A stretch of 64,000 bases of DNA, taken from Nakamurella endophytica. GTDB lineage: Bacteria > Actinomycetota > Actinomycetes > Mycobacteriales > Nakamurellaceae. A program made the position numbers and the translations under genes. Shown here piece by piece: positions 21,079 through 31,036 of the stretch (the stretch's first letter is position 1; each line of letters begins with the position of its first letter). The stretch lies in the NCBI RefSeq assembly GCF_014646215.1, contig NZ_BMNA01000011.1:1-64000 (forward strand), in the 5' to 3' direction. The notes under the pieces were generated by a model. The model was not told where the DNA came from. It did not search any database and saw only the letters and a list, made by a program, of their open reading frames with translations.

Positions 21079-21087
21079 TGTGGACAA
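21079..21087 (-). promoter_or_regulatory. Perfect actinobacterial DnaA box upstream of recA
   Basis: On the minus strand TTGTCCACA, identical to the preferred Streptomyces DnaA box, lies between the LexA box and the PafBC promoter. A single 9-mer can arise by chance, so function is uncertain. Confidence 0.35.
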
Positions 21088-21112
21088 CTGCGGGCCTTGG
21101 GGACAAGGCTAG

Positions 21113-21128
21113 ACGTACAGGTGTTCGA
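21113..21128. promoter_or_regulatory. LexA box upstream of recA
   Basis: ACGTACAGGTGTTCGA keeps the full right arm GTTCGA and most of the left arm of TCGAAC-N4-GTTCGA (mismatches in the left arm only). It is about 175 bp before the recA start, 57 bp upstream of the PafBC-type promoter. Confidence 0.65.
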
Positions 21129-21285
21129 CGTGCCAGCATCCGCGCGGGCGTGTCGCGGACTCGCCCCACCGGTCCCTAGGTCCGTCCCCCGCATCGAGGG
21201 CCGCACCGGTCCACGTGCCGAGCGCTGTGTCGAGCGCTGTGTCGAGCGCCGTGTCGAGTCGCGGCGACGGGTCCCGTGCCGACCG

Positions 21286-21495
21286 TCAGTCCGGCAGGCC
21301 GTGCCGGAGCCGCTCCGGCACCTCGAACGAGTCACAGACCGCGCGCCACACGACCTTGGGATCACTGCCGGCGGCGAGCGCCTCGTCGGCGGTGTGGTCG
21401 CCCAGTGCCGAGAACACGTGGTCGTGCGCCACCGAGGCCGCGCGGTGCGGCCCGAAATGGGCACGCATCAGGGCACGGAACTCGGTCAGTCGCAC
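21286..21495 (-). CDS. DUF3046 family protein
   Basis: A 69-residue protein beginning MRLTEFRALMRAHFG and containing DHVFSALGDHTADEAL and VWRAVCDSFEVPE, the DUF3046 signature. The family is actinobacterial and regularly lies beside recA (Rv2738c in M. tuberculosis). No function is known. It sits about 345 bp upstream of recA, on the same strand, so the recA promoters are in between and the two are probably not a tight operon. Confidence 0.9.
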   Translation of the reverse strand: MRLTEFRALMRAHFGPHRAASVAHDHVFSALGDHTADEALAAGSDPKVVWRAVCDSFEVPERLRHGLPD

Positions 21496-21534
21496 GGGCC
21501 GATGCTACCGGCGGCGGTCCGGGACACTGGGCGG

Positions 21535-21639
21535 GTGCAGAGCACCGGGCTGAGCGGCACCGTGACCACCGTCGTGATGATCGCCGGGCTGGTGGTCGTC
21601 CTCGTGCTGCTCATCCGGCAGTGGCGGGGACGCCGCTGA
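21535..21639 (+). CDS. Possible 34-residue single-pass membrane protein
   Basis: GTG 21535 opens a 34-residue frame with one clear hydrophobic helix, TVVMIAGLVVVLVLLI, followed by RQWRGRR, the positive-inside end of a membrane anchor. It is divergent from DUF3046, with 39 bp between starts. The ribosome site is weak (GGGCGG). Tiny membrane proteins in this place cannot be assigned a role; the hydrophobic-then-basic pattern is the only support. Confidence 0.45.
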   Translation: MQSTGLSGTVTTVVMIAGLVVVLVLLIRQWRGRR

Positions 21640-21680
21640 CCGGAGCGCGGGCGACACCGGCCGGTCCGACCGGGCACCCC

Positions 21681-21724
21681 GTCGGGACGGCTGGGGCAGC
21701 GCGGCGGGACGGCTGGGGCAGCGT
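21681..21724. repeat. Two-copy 22-bp tandem repeat
   Basis: CGGGACGGCTGGGGCAGCGC followed by GG is repeated immediately with one change (GC to GT near the end). It lies in the 225-bp space between the small membrane protein and the Hsp70-like gene. Confidence 0.8.
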
Positions 21725-21864
21725 GGCGGAACCGCTTTCGGCCGGTGGCCGGTCGGCGCTGCGTGGCGCCCGTCCCCCTGCGGCAGTCCACGCGGAGCCC
21801 GCCGAGCCAACGGCGTCCAGCGCATCCGGCGCAAAGTCCGACCGCCCGTTCCCCCGCCCAGGCG

Positions 21865-23970
21865 TCAGCCGCTGAGCGAGGCGTCCAGCTGCTGCTGCCA
21901 GTAGACGATGGCGTCGTTCACCGAGGACGTCTCGGTGGAGATCAAAAAGGCCAGCACCGGCTGCTCGGAGGACCGCCACGCGACGACGGCCTTGCCGTCC
22001 GGCGTCTCACCGGCCGAGTAGTCGCCCTCGGAGCCGGTGATCCGCCAGTCGCCCTTGTTGCTGGACTTGAACTGCTGCGTCACGTACGGCCAGATGACAT
22101 CGCGGGCCGAGTCGTTGTTCGCCTGGAAGATCAGGGCGACGTATCCGCCACCGGAGTCGACGCACGCCGACCAGGCCGGGGCCACGGCGGTGAAGTTGTT
22201 GAGGGTCGACTTGTCGACCCCGAGCACGTCCGGGTCCTTGGTGCAGGTCTTGTCGGCGAGCTTGCCGGCGACCAGCCGGATGCACTCGGTCAGCCCGTTG
22301 CTGTCGGCGTCTGCGCTGCAGGACTGCGACGCGGTGGTGGTGCCGCCGGTCGGCGACGTCGACGTCTGCGACGACGAGGTCGACGTGCTGCTGGACGTGC
22401 TGGTGGACGAGGTCGATGCCCCCGACGACGTCGGACCCGCGGTGTTCTTCGGGTCGTCCCCGCCGCCGCGGGTGAGCACCACGATCAACGTCGTGACGGC
22501 CGCGACCACGACGACCGCGGCACCGATCAGCAGCGGCAGCCGCCGACGGCCGGCTCCGGACGAGGCCGGCGGGTAGGGACTCCGCGGAGCCTGCGGGCCG
22601 CCCGGCCGCTGCGGGCCGCCGCCACCCATCGGGACCCCGGGACCCTGCGGACCGACCGGCCCCTGCGGACCAACCGGGCCCTGCGGGTAGCCGGAGCCGG
22701 CGGGCGGGCCCTGCTGCGCTCCGGGGACGGCGAATGAACGGGTCGGCGGGGCGAGCGGGCCGGACTGAGGTGCAGCCGGCGGCGCCCCGTGCGCAACCTC
22801 GGGACCGCCGGCCGGACCGGGGCGCTGACCCGGTCTCGAGGACGGGACCGGTCCGGTCCCGCCGGCCGCGCCCAGGTACTCGGTGCGGCCCTGCGGACGG
22901 GAGTTGCCCGGGGCCAGCGCGGCCCCCATGGCCACCGAGGTCTCCGGCTGGTCCAGCGTGGTCGGCACCACGCCGAGCCGGTCGGTGATCGTCGCGGCGA
23001 CCAGCGGGATGCGGCTGGACCCGCCGACCAGGTAGATGCCTGCGAGCCGGTCGGGCGACAGGCCGGCCCGCGCCGCGGTCTCGGCGAGCACGTCGACGGT
23101 GCGCGCGAGGACCGGCCGGATCAGCCCGTCGAACTCCCGGCGGGTGAGCAGCGTGTCCTCGAACGGCTCGGGGAGCGGCAGGTCGGTCTGCGCGTACCGG
23201 GACAGGGTCTCCTTGGCCGCGCGGACGTCCTCGCGGAGCGTGCGCGCCGCCCGCCGGTCCGAGGCGGTCCGTGGCCGCGACAGCGCCTGCCAGCGGGCCG
23301 GATCCTCGCCGGAGACGGTGCGTCCCAGGTGGTCGACGACGGCCTGGTCGAAGTCGACGCCGCCGACGTCCGGCAGGCCCCCCTCGGCCAGCACGGTGAA
23401 ACCCTGCGGTGTTGCCGCCACGACGGCGCAGTCGAACGTGCCACCACCGAGGTCGTAGACGGCGAGGCTGGACCCCACCGGGAGCGACTTTCCGGGCAGC
23501 GACGCGAAGTGCGCGGCCGCGGCGACCGGCTCCGGGACGAGGGTGACGGCCGGACCGAGGCCGGCGGCCCGCGCACCGGCCAGCAGCACGTTCTGCCGGG
23601 ACGACCCCCACTGCGCGGGGTGGGTCAGGTGCACCTGGTCCGGCGACTTGCCGTTGAGCTGGCGCCGCGCCTCGTCGGCCACCCGCCGGAGCACGGCCGC
23701 GATGGCGTCGACCACCGGCACCACCCGGACGCCGAGCAGGATCTCGCCGTCGTCGATGCGTCGCTTGGGGTTGGCCTCGAACCGCTCGGGCGCCAGCCGG
23801 GCCTTGCGCTCGGCGTCGCGGCCGACGGCCAGGCTGCCGTCGTCCTCGACGTAGATCGCCGACGGGATCCAGCTGGCGCCGTCCATGGCCAGCACCCTGG
23901 GCGGCCGGCCGTCGGACAGCAGCACGGCGACGGTGTTGGAGGTGCCGAAGTCGATGCCGAGCACATCCAC
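21865..23970 (-). CDS. Membrane-anchored Hsp70-like ATPase with extracytoplasmic domain
   Basis: A 701-residue protein. Residues 1-355 are an Hsp70/actin-fold ATPase: phosphate-1 GIDFGTSNT (5-13), VPEPVAAA (145-152), phosphate-2 VYDLGGGTFD (171-180) and adenosine motif LVGGSSRIP (314-322). There is no DnaK-type substrate-binding domain. Instead comes a Pro/Gly/Gln linker (about 370-475, repeats of PQGPVG), a membrane helix (478-499), a Ser/Thr linker (510-548) and an outer domain (550-701) with four cysteines. GTG 23970 was chosen because AGAGGAG precedes it by 10 nt; ATG 24000 has no ribosome site. It follows pspA-pspM on the same strand. I infer a sensor or chaperone role at the membrane; no exact function is known. 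Confidence 0.88.
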   Translation of the reverse strand: MDVLGIDFGTSNTVAVLLSDGRPPRVLAMDGASWIPSAIYVEDDGSLAVGRDAERKARLAPERFEANPKRRIDDGEILLGVRVVPVVDAIAAVLRRVADEARRQLNGKSPDQVHLTHPAQWGSSRQNVLLAGARAAGLGPAVTLVPEPVAAAAHFASLPGKSLPVGSSLAVYDLGGGTFDCAVVAATPQGFTVLAEGGLPDVGGVDFDQAVVDHLGRTVSGEDPARWQALSRPRTASDRRAARTLREDVRAAKETLSRYAQTDLPLPEPFEDTLLTRREFDGLIRPVLARTVDVLAETAARAGLSPDRLAGIYLVGGSSRIPLVAATITDRLGVVPTTLDQPETSVAMGAALAPGNSRPQGRTEYLGAAGGTGPVPSSRPGQRPGPAGGPEVAHGAPPAAPQSGPLAPPTRSFAVPGAQQGPPAGSGYPQGPVGPQGPVGPQGPGVPMGGGGPQRPGGPQAPRSPYPPASSGAGRRRLPLLIGAAVVVVAAVTTLIVVLTRGGGDDPKNTAGPTSSGASTSSTSTSSSTSTSSSQTSTSPTGGTTTASQSCSADADSNGLTECIRLVAGKLADKTCTKDPDVLGVDKSTLNNFTAVAPAWSACVDSGGGYVALIFQANNDSARDVIWPYVTQQFKSSNKGDWRITGSEGDYSAGETPDGKAVVAWRSSEQPVLAFLISTETSSVNDAIVYWQQQLDASLSG

Positions 23971-24354
23971 CGGTGTGACGCTCCTCTGTCTGCGGGTCAT
24001 GGCCCGCGTGGCGCACGACGGCGTATGTGACTCGGGGCCACCCCCTCCGGGTTCCGCCCACCCGTCACGGACCTCGCGAGGCTGACTGGGAGTGTGCCAC
24101 GGCGGGTCGCCGGGAAAGCGGCATTCGGTACGCACCGTCGCCGGTGTGCGGGCCGGCACCGGCGCATCCGGGCTCGGCGTCCGTGCCCGGTGACCGTGCG
24201 TCACGGCCGGGCAGTGCGGGCGCCGTGCTGGCGCCGGCTGGATGCGGTACCGGTGCCGGCTCGGTGCCGGTGCCGGCTGGGTGCGGTGCCGGTGCGGTGG
24301 CGGGGTCGATCCCGTGCCGGCTCGGGGCCGGTTCGAGGCCGGCTCGGGGCCGGG
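23971..24354. repeat. Intergenic region with degenerate GTGCCGGCT repeats
   Basis: About 385 bp between pspM and the Hsp70-like gene. From about 24225 to 24354 it consists of imperfect direct repeats built from GTGCCGGCTGGGTGCGGT and CTCGGGGCCGGTTC units. Frames across it are Pro/Ala-repetitive and I see no gene. A PspN-like gene, present here in mycobacteria, is absent. Confidence 0.65.
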
Positions 24355-25185
24355 TCAGCCCTCGGACAGCTCGCGCATCCCGGTGGCCAGCGCCTGCAGC
24401 CGGTCGGTGACCTCGGGCACCGCGAACACCCGGGTCGACAGCTGGCGCGACGCCTCCACGGCGTGGGTGGCCGCACCCACCAGCTCGCCGTACTCGGCGA
24501 CGCCGGTGTCGAGGTCGGCCCGCAGCCGCCCGGCGGTCTCCTCGAGGCTGGGCCGGGCGTCGGCCGGCGCGCTGCGCCGGGCCCGCAGGACACCGGTGAG
24601 CTCCCGCGCGATCCGGCGGAGCCGCTGCTCCGCCTCGTCGGCCGCCTCGACGACGTCCCGGCGCAGCGCCAGCACCCCCGGCTCGTCGACCACACCGATC
24701 ATCGCCACCAGGTGGCGCAGGTCGTCGGACATCTTGTTCAGCCGGTCCACCGGCCCGCGGATCTCGCCGGCCACCGCGGTGCGGGACGGCTGCGGCGGCG
24801 GCAGCGCGGCGACGACGCGGCTGCGTAACCGCAGGTCGTGAACCGCGCGGACGGCGCCGGCGCCCGCCCACAGCAGCAGGCCCAGGCACACCACCAGGAG
24901 GAAGACCCCGGAGGTGGTCGCGCCGGACGACAGCATCGGCACCAGCGCGCCGACCGCGCCACCGGCACCCACCACAGTGCCGGCGCCCCACACCGTCAAC
25001 CGCCGCCGGGCGGCACGCTGCCGCCGGAGCGCCACCAGGGCCGGCTCGCGGCGGGTCCGGACGATCTCGCCGGCGGCCGCGCCGACCTGGCCGGCCACAT
25101 CGAGGCCGCGCGCCAGCAGGACGCGGTCGACCCGGGACCCCCCGGACCGCAGCACGCGCCGGCCGACGACGACCCCTCTGCGCAT
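24355..25185 (-). CDS. pspM: PspM-like membrane protein
   Basis: A 276-residue protein with a basic N-terminus, two membrane segments (about 63-86 and 90-112) and a long helical C-terminal domain. It follows pspA with a one-base overlap (TGATG), as PspM (Rv2743c) does in the mycobacterial clgR-pspA-pspM-pspN operon, and its layout matches that family. PspM anchors PspA at the membrane in mycobacteria; the same role is inferred here. Sequence identity is low across this family, so the name rests on position and topology. Confidence 0.75.
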   Translation of the reverse strand: MRRGVVVGRRVLRSGGSRVDRVLLARGLDVAGQVGAAAGEIVRTRREPALVALRRQRAARRRLTVWGAGTVVGAGGAVGALVPMLSSGATTSGVFLLVVCLGLLLWAGAGAVRAVHDLRLRSRVVAALPPPQPSRTAVAGEIRGPVDRLNKMSDDLRHLVAMIGVVDEPGVLALRRDVVEAADEAEQRLRRIARELTGVLRARRSAPADARPSLEETAGRLRADLDTGVAEYGELVGAATHAVEASRQLSTRVFAVPEVTDRLQALATGMRELSEG

Positions 25186-26006
25186 CAGCCCTGCTGGTTG
25201 GTCTGCTTGTTCAGCAGGCCCGCGGCGCCCTGACCGGCCGACGGTGCGGCCGCGTCGATGGCCCGCGCTTGCTGGGAGGCGAGCTCGGGGTGCAGCTGGG
25301 CGCGGAGCTGGTCGAGGCGCGACGCGCCCTGCATGTCCAGCGTGGACTTCTGCACCTCGAGCATCCGACCCTGCACGGAGTTCTGGGCCAGCTCGGCCGA
25401 GCCGAGGGCATTGGCGTAGCGCCGCTCGATCTTGTCCCGGACCTCGTCCAGCGACGGGGTGTTGCCCGGCGCCGACAGCTGCGACATCTGCTGCATCGAC
25501 GCGGAGACCTGCTCCTGCATCTTCGCCTGCTCCAGCTGCGAGAGCAGCTTGGTCCGCTCAGCGATCTTGGTCTGCAGCTGCATGGCGTTGTTCTCGACGG
25601 CCTTCTTGGCCTGCTCGGCCGCCTGCAGCGCCTGGTCGTGCATGGTCTTGAGGTCTTCCATCTGGCTCTCCGCGGAGACCAGCTGGGTGGCGAACGCCTG
25701 GGCGGTCTGCTCGTACTCGGCGGCCTTGGCGGCGTCGCCCTTGGCCCGCGCCTCGTCCGCCAGCACCAGCGCCTGGCGGGCGGACGCCTGGAAACGCTCG
25801 ACGTCGCCCATCTGCCGGGTCAGCTTCATCTCGAGCTGCCGCTGGTTGCCGATCACCGCGGCGGCCTGCTGCGAGAGAGCGGCGTGCTGGCGCTGCGCGT
25901 CCTCGATGGCCTGCTGGATCTGGACCTTGGGGTCGGCGTACTCGTCGACCTTCGACGAGAACAGCGCCATCAGGTACTTCCAGCCCTTGACGAACGGGTT
26001 AGCCAT
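25185..26006 (-). CDS. pspA: PspA/IM30/Vipp1 family envelope-stress protein
   Basis: A 273-residue, nearly all-helical ESCRT-III-like protein that binds and protects stressed membranes. [30 protein letters not shown] is followed by the long coiled coil typical of the family (about 25-220); the amphipathic N-terminal helix is the membrane-binding part. ATG 26006 matches the family start, beginning MANP. It is the first gene of the pspA-pspM pair. Upstream there is no ClgR gene; instead a divergent substrate-binding-like protein and a long inverted repeat lie in the promoter region. Confidence 0.95.
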   Translation of the reverse strand: MANPFVKGWKYLMALFSSKVDEYADPKVQIQQAIEDAQRQHAALSQQAAAVIGNQRQLEMKLTRQMGDVERFQASARQALVLADEARAKGDAAKAAEYEQTAQAFATQLVSAESQMEDLKTMHDQALQAAEQAKKAVENNAMQLQTKIAERTKLLSQLEQAKMQEQVSASMQQMSQLSAPGNTPSLDEVRDKIERRYANALGSAELAQNSVQGRMLEVQKSTLDMQGASRLDQLRAQLHPELASQQARAIDAAAPSAGQGAAGLLNKQTNQQG

Positions 26007-26121
26007 CGAGTTCGGTCCTCTCGCGTCGGTCGCACAATCCGGCACCGCTGCCGGCCCCGGCTTCGGCGGTGCGGCACACCCGGCGACGGCGCCCGGTCGG
26101 TCCGGGCCACTGGCCGGTGCC

Positions 26122-26161
26122 TGACGCCATGGGACCAGGTGATCCCTGCTCCATGGTGTCA
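26122..26161. promoter_or_regulatory. Inverted repeat upstream of pspA
   Basis: TGACGCCATGG (26122-26132) and CCATGGTGTCA (26151-26161) form 11-bp arms with one mismatch around an 18-bp centre. It lies 115-155 bp before pspA in a 458-bp divergent intergenic region that otherwise holds no gene. It could be an operator for the psp operon; no known regulator motif (ClgR, sigma-E) is recognised. Confidence 0.5.
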
Positions 26162-26361
26162 GGTGCGGACTCCAGCTTCCACCATGACCACCCCTGCGGC
26201 CCGGGAATGCGGGGATGACCCCGGGGACGGTCCGGGTCCCCCTGACCGGCGACCCGCCCGCGCGGACGGCCGGCGCGACCCACGAGCGTCACCCAAGGCA
26301 CCCGGTCCCCCGGTCACGCCCGGCACCGGGCCCCCGGCGTCGCGGTCGCGGGCCGGCCGGC

Positions 26362-26384
26362 CTGTCGGACGGACTGGCTAGAGT
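26362..26384 (+). promoter_or_regulatory. Possible promoter of the divergent secreted protein
   Basis: CTGTCGGAC (26362-26370), an 8-bp spacer and TAGAGT (26379-26384) has the layout of a PafBC-type promoter but with three mismatches in the upstream part. It would start transcription about 75 nt before the gene. Confidence 0.3.
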
Positions 26385-26464
26385 TCGTCTCTCGGCCGCC
26401 GGGTCCGGCGGCCCCGGGTACGGACACCGCCGGTGCTGCCTCCGGCGGGCGAGCGGAGGAAGCG

Positions 26465-27649
26465 ATGGGCCGGCACACCACCGCCGAGCGCCGGCGCGGT
26501 GTGGCCGCCTGGCCGTTCGTCGTGCTGGCGGTCCTCGTGCTCGCTGCCGCGGCGACGGTGGTCTACCTGGTCACGCAACGCCGGCCGTCCACCGTCGCCG
26601 ACTGCACGGCCACCGCGGTGCTGCCGGTGGTGGCGGCCCCGGCGGCCGTGCAGGGCGTGACCGCCGCCGCGCGGGAGTGGGACGACACGCACCCGGTGGC
26701 CCGCTCGACCTGCTTCACCGCGCAGGTGCGGCCGATGGCCGGCGAGGCGACGGCGCGGGCACTGGTGGCCGGCTGGCGCGGAGCCGGGACGTCCGGCGTT
26801 CCGGGTCCGGCGCTCTGGGTGGCCGACTCCTCGTCCGACGTGGCCACCGTCGACGCCGGCGCGCCGGCTGTGGTGGCCGGCCACTCCACCGTCCCGGTTG
26901 CGACGTCGCCGGCCGTGCTCGCCGTGACCACGGCCGCGGCGCCCGGCGTGCCGGGCGACCTGTCCTGGGCCGACCTCCCCTCGCTGGCCCAGCGCGGCAC
27001 CGTCCGGCTCGCCCTGCCGCCGGTCGCGACCGACGACGCGTCGGCGGCCGCGGCGGCCTCGGTGGTGTACGGGGCGTCGGCCTCGGGCGGCGGCTCGGCG
27101 GGCGCTGGGCTGACCGTCGCGCAGGTGCGGTCGGCGGCCGGCCCGCTGCGCCGGCTCGGCGCCGCGGCGGTCGACCGTCCGGACACCGCGACGGCCGCTC
27201 TCGCCGCCCTGGCCGCCGGTGGCACCGGTACGGCGGTGCCGGCGCTGGAGTGGCAGCTCGCCCAGCTCCCGGCCGCGGCGGGCGGCCGGCTGCGCGCCGT
27301 GCACCCCGCCGGCCCGACGGCCGGTTCCGAGGTGCTGGCAGTGCCGGTGACGGCCGGGTGGGTGTCCGATGCGCAGGTGCAGGCGGCCGCCGCCTTCGAC
27401 GCGTTCCTGTCCGGGCCGGCCGGCCGCCAGGCCCTTGCCGCCTCCGGGCTGCGGGTGCCCGGGACGCAGGTCGGCGCGGCGTCCGGGGACGGCACGGCCA
27501 GCACGGCCGTCCCGTCCGGCAGCACGGAGCCCCCCGGCGGCACGGCCCCGGCATCCGGCGGCACGGAGCCGTCCGGTCCGCCGGTCGCGGTGCTGCCGCT
27601 GCCGTCCGGGGCCGTCCGGCAGGAACTCGCCGCCCTGGTGCAGGGCTGA
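26465..27649 (+). CDS. Membrane-anchored extracellular protein, substrate-binding-like
   Basis: A 394-residue protein with a short basic N-terminus and one membrane/signal helix (about 17-37), then an outside domain. The alternating hydrophobic strands with VAGHSTVPVATSPAVLAVT, ATAALAALAAGG and a late AAAFDAFLSGPAGRQALAASGLR segment resemble the extracytoplasmic solute-binding (SBP_bac_11) domain often fused to von Willebrand modules, but no VWA domain follows. A Thr/Ser/Gly/Pro-rich tail ends the protein. GGAGGA precedes the ATG. Divergent from pspA and convergent with gcvP. I cannot name a ligand. Confidence 0.7.
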   Translation: MGRHTTAERRRGVAAWPFVVLAVLVLAAAATVVYLVTQRRPSTVADCTATAVLPVVAAPAAVQGVTAAAREWDDTHPVARSTCFTAQVRPMAGEATARALVAGWRGAGTSGVPGPALWVADSSSDVATVDAGAPAVVAGHSTVPVATSPAVLAVTTAAAPGVPGDLSWADLPSLAQRGTVRLALPPVATDDASAAAAASVVYGASASGGGSAGAGLTVAQVRSAAGPLRRLGAAAVDRPDTATAALAALAAGGTGTAVPALEWQLAQLPAAAGGRLRAVHPAGPTAGSEVLAVPVTAGWVSDAQVQAAAAFDAFLSGPAGRQALAASGLRVPGTQVGAASGDGTASTAVPSGSTEPPGGTAPASGGTEPSGPPVAVLPLPSGAVRQELAALVQG

Positions 27650-27680
27650 CGCGGGCCTCCGGACGGCCGGCCGGCACCGG

Positions 27681-30617
<2,937 letters not shown>

Positions 30618-30718
30618 GGCACCTCGCGAGCTCAGGCCGGCGGCGGGCCGCCGTGCTGCCGAATCGGTGGAGGACGCGCCACGGCACCGGACGCGCCGGT
30701 ACCGCGCTCCCCCTCTGT

Positions 30719-30920
30719 CATCGGTGCCTGAGAGCTTCGCCGGGCCGCGGCTTGCCCCTTCGGCGGGACCGGGACGGCGACGGGCACCGAGCTCGGTCCT
30801 CTTTCCAGAGGTGTCTGTCCCCCGCGGTGCTGGGCCTGAGAGTTTGGCGGGGAGAGTTGCTCCTTCGGCGTCCGTCCCGTGCGCCGCTGCGGGCGCCTGG
30901 GCCGGACTCTCCCGCGAGGG
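30719..30920 (-). ncRNA. Tandem glycine riboswitch controlling gcvP
   Basis: On the minus strand two glycine aptamers stand in a row. The first (about 30832-30920) opens GCGGGAGAGTC, has CGCCGAAGGAGCAACTC and ends AACTCTCAGGCCC. The second (about 30719-30825) opens with GGGGACAGACACCTCTGG, has GCCGAAGGGGCAAGCC and ends AGCTCTCAGGCACCG. CCGAAGG and CTCTCAGGC are the hallmark conserved segments. The last aptamer ends about 100 nt before the gcvP start. In this class glycine binding usually turns expression on. Confidence 0.95.
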
Positions 30921-31036
30921 GTGATCGACCTCTCGATGCTAGCGCGGGGGCCGGGGCCGGCCCGGTCGCCGCCCCGTGGCCCGGGCCACAGGTGCGGGTG
31001 ACGGCTCGTCGGGCGTCGGCACCTCGGGACGGCGCG

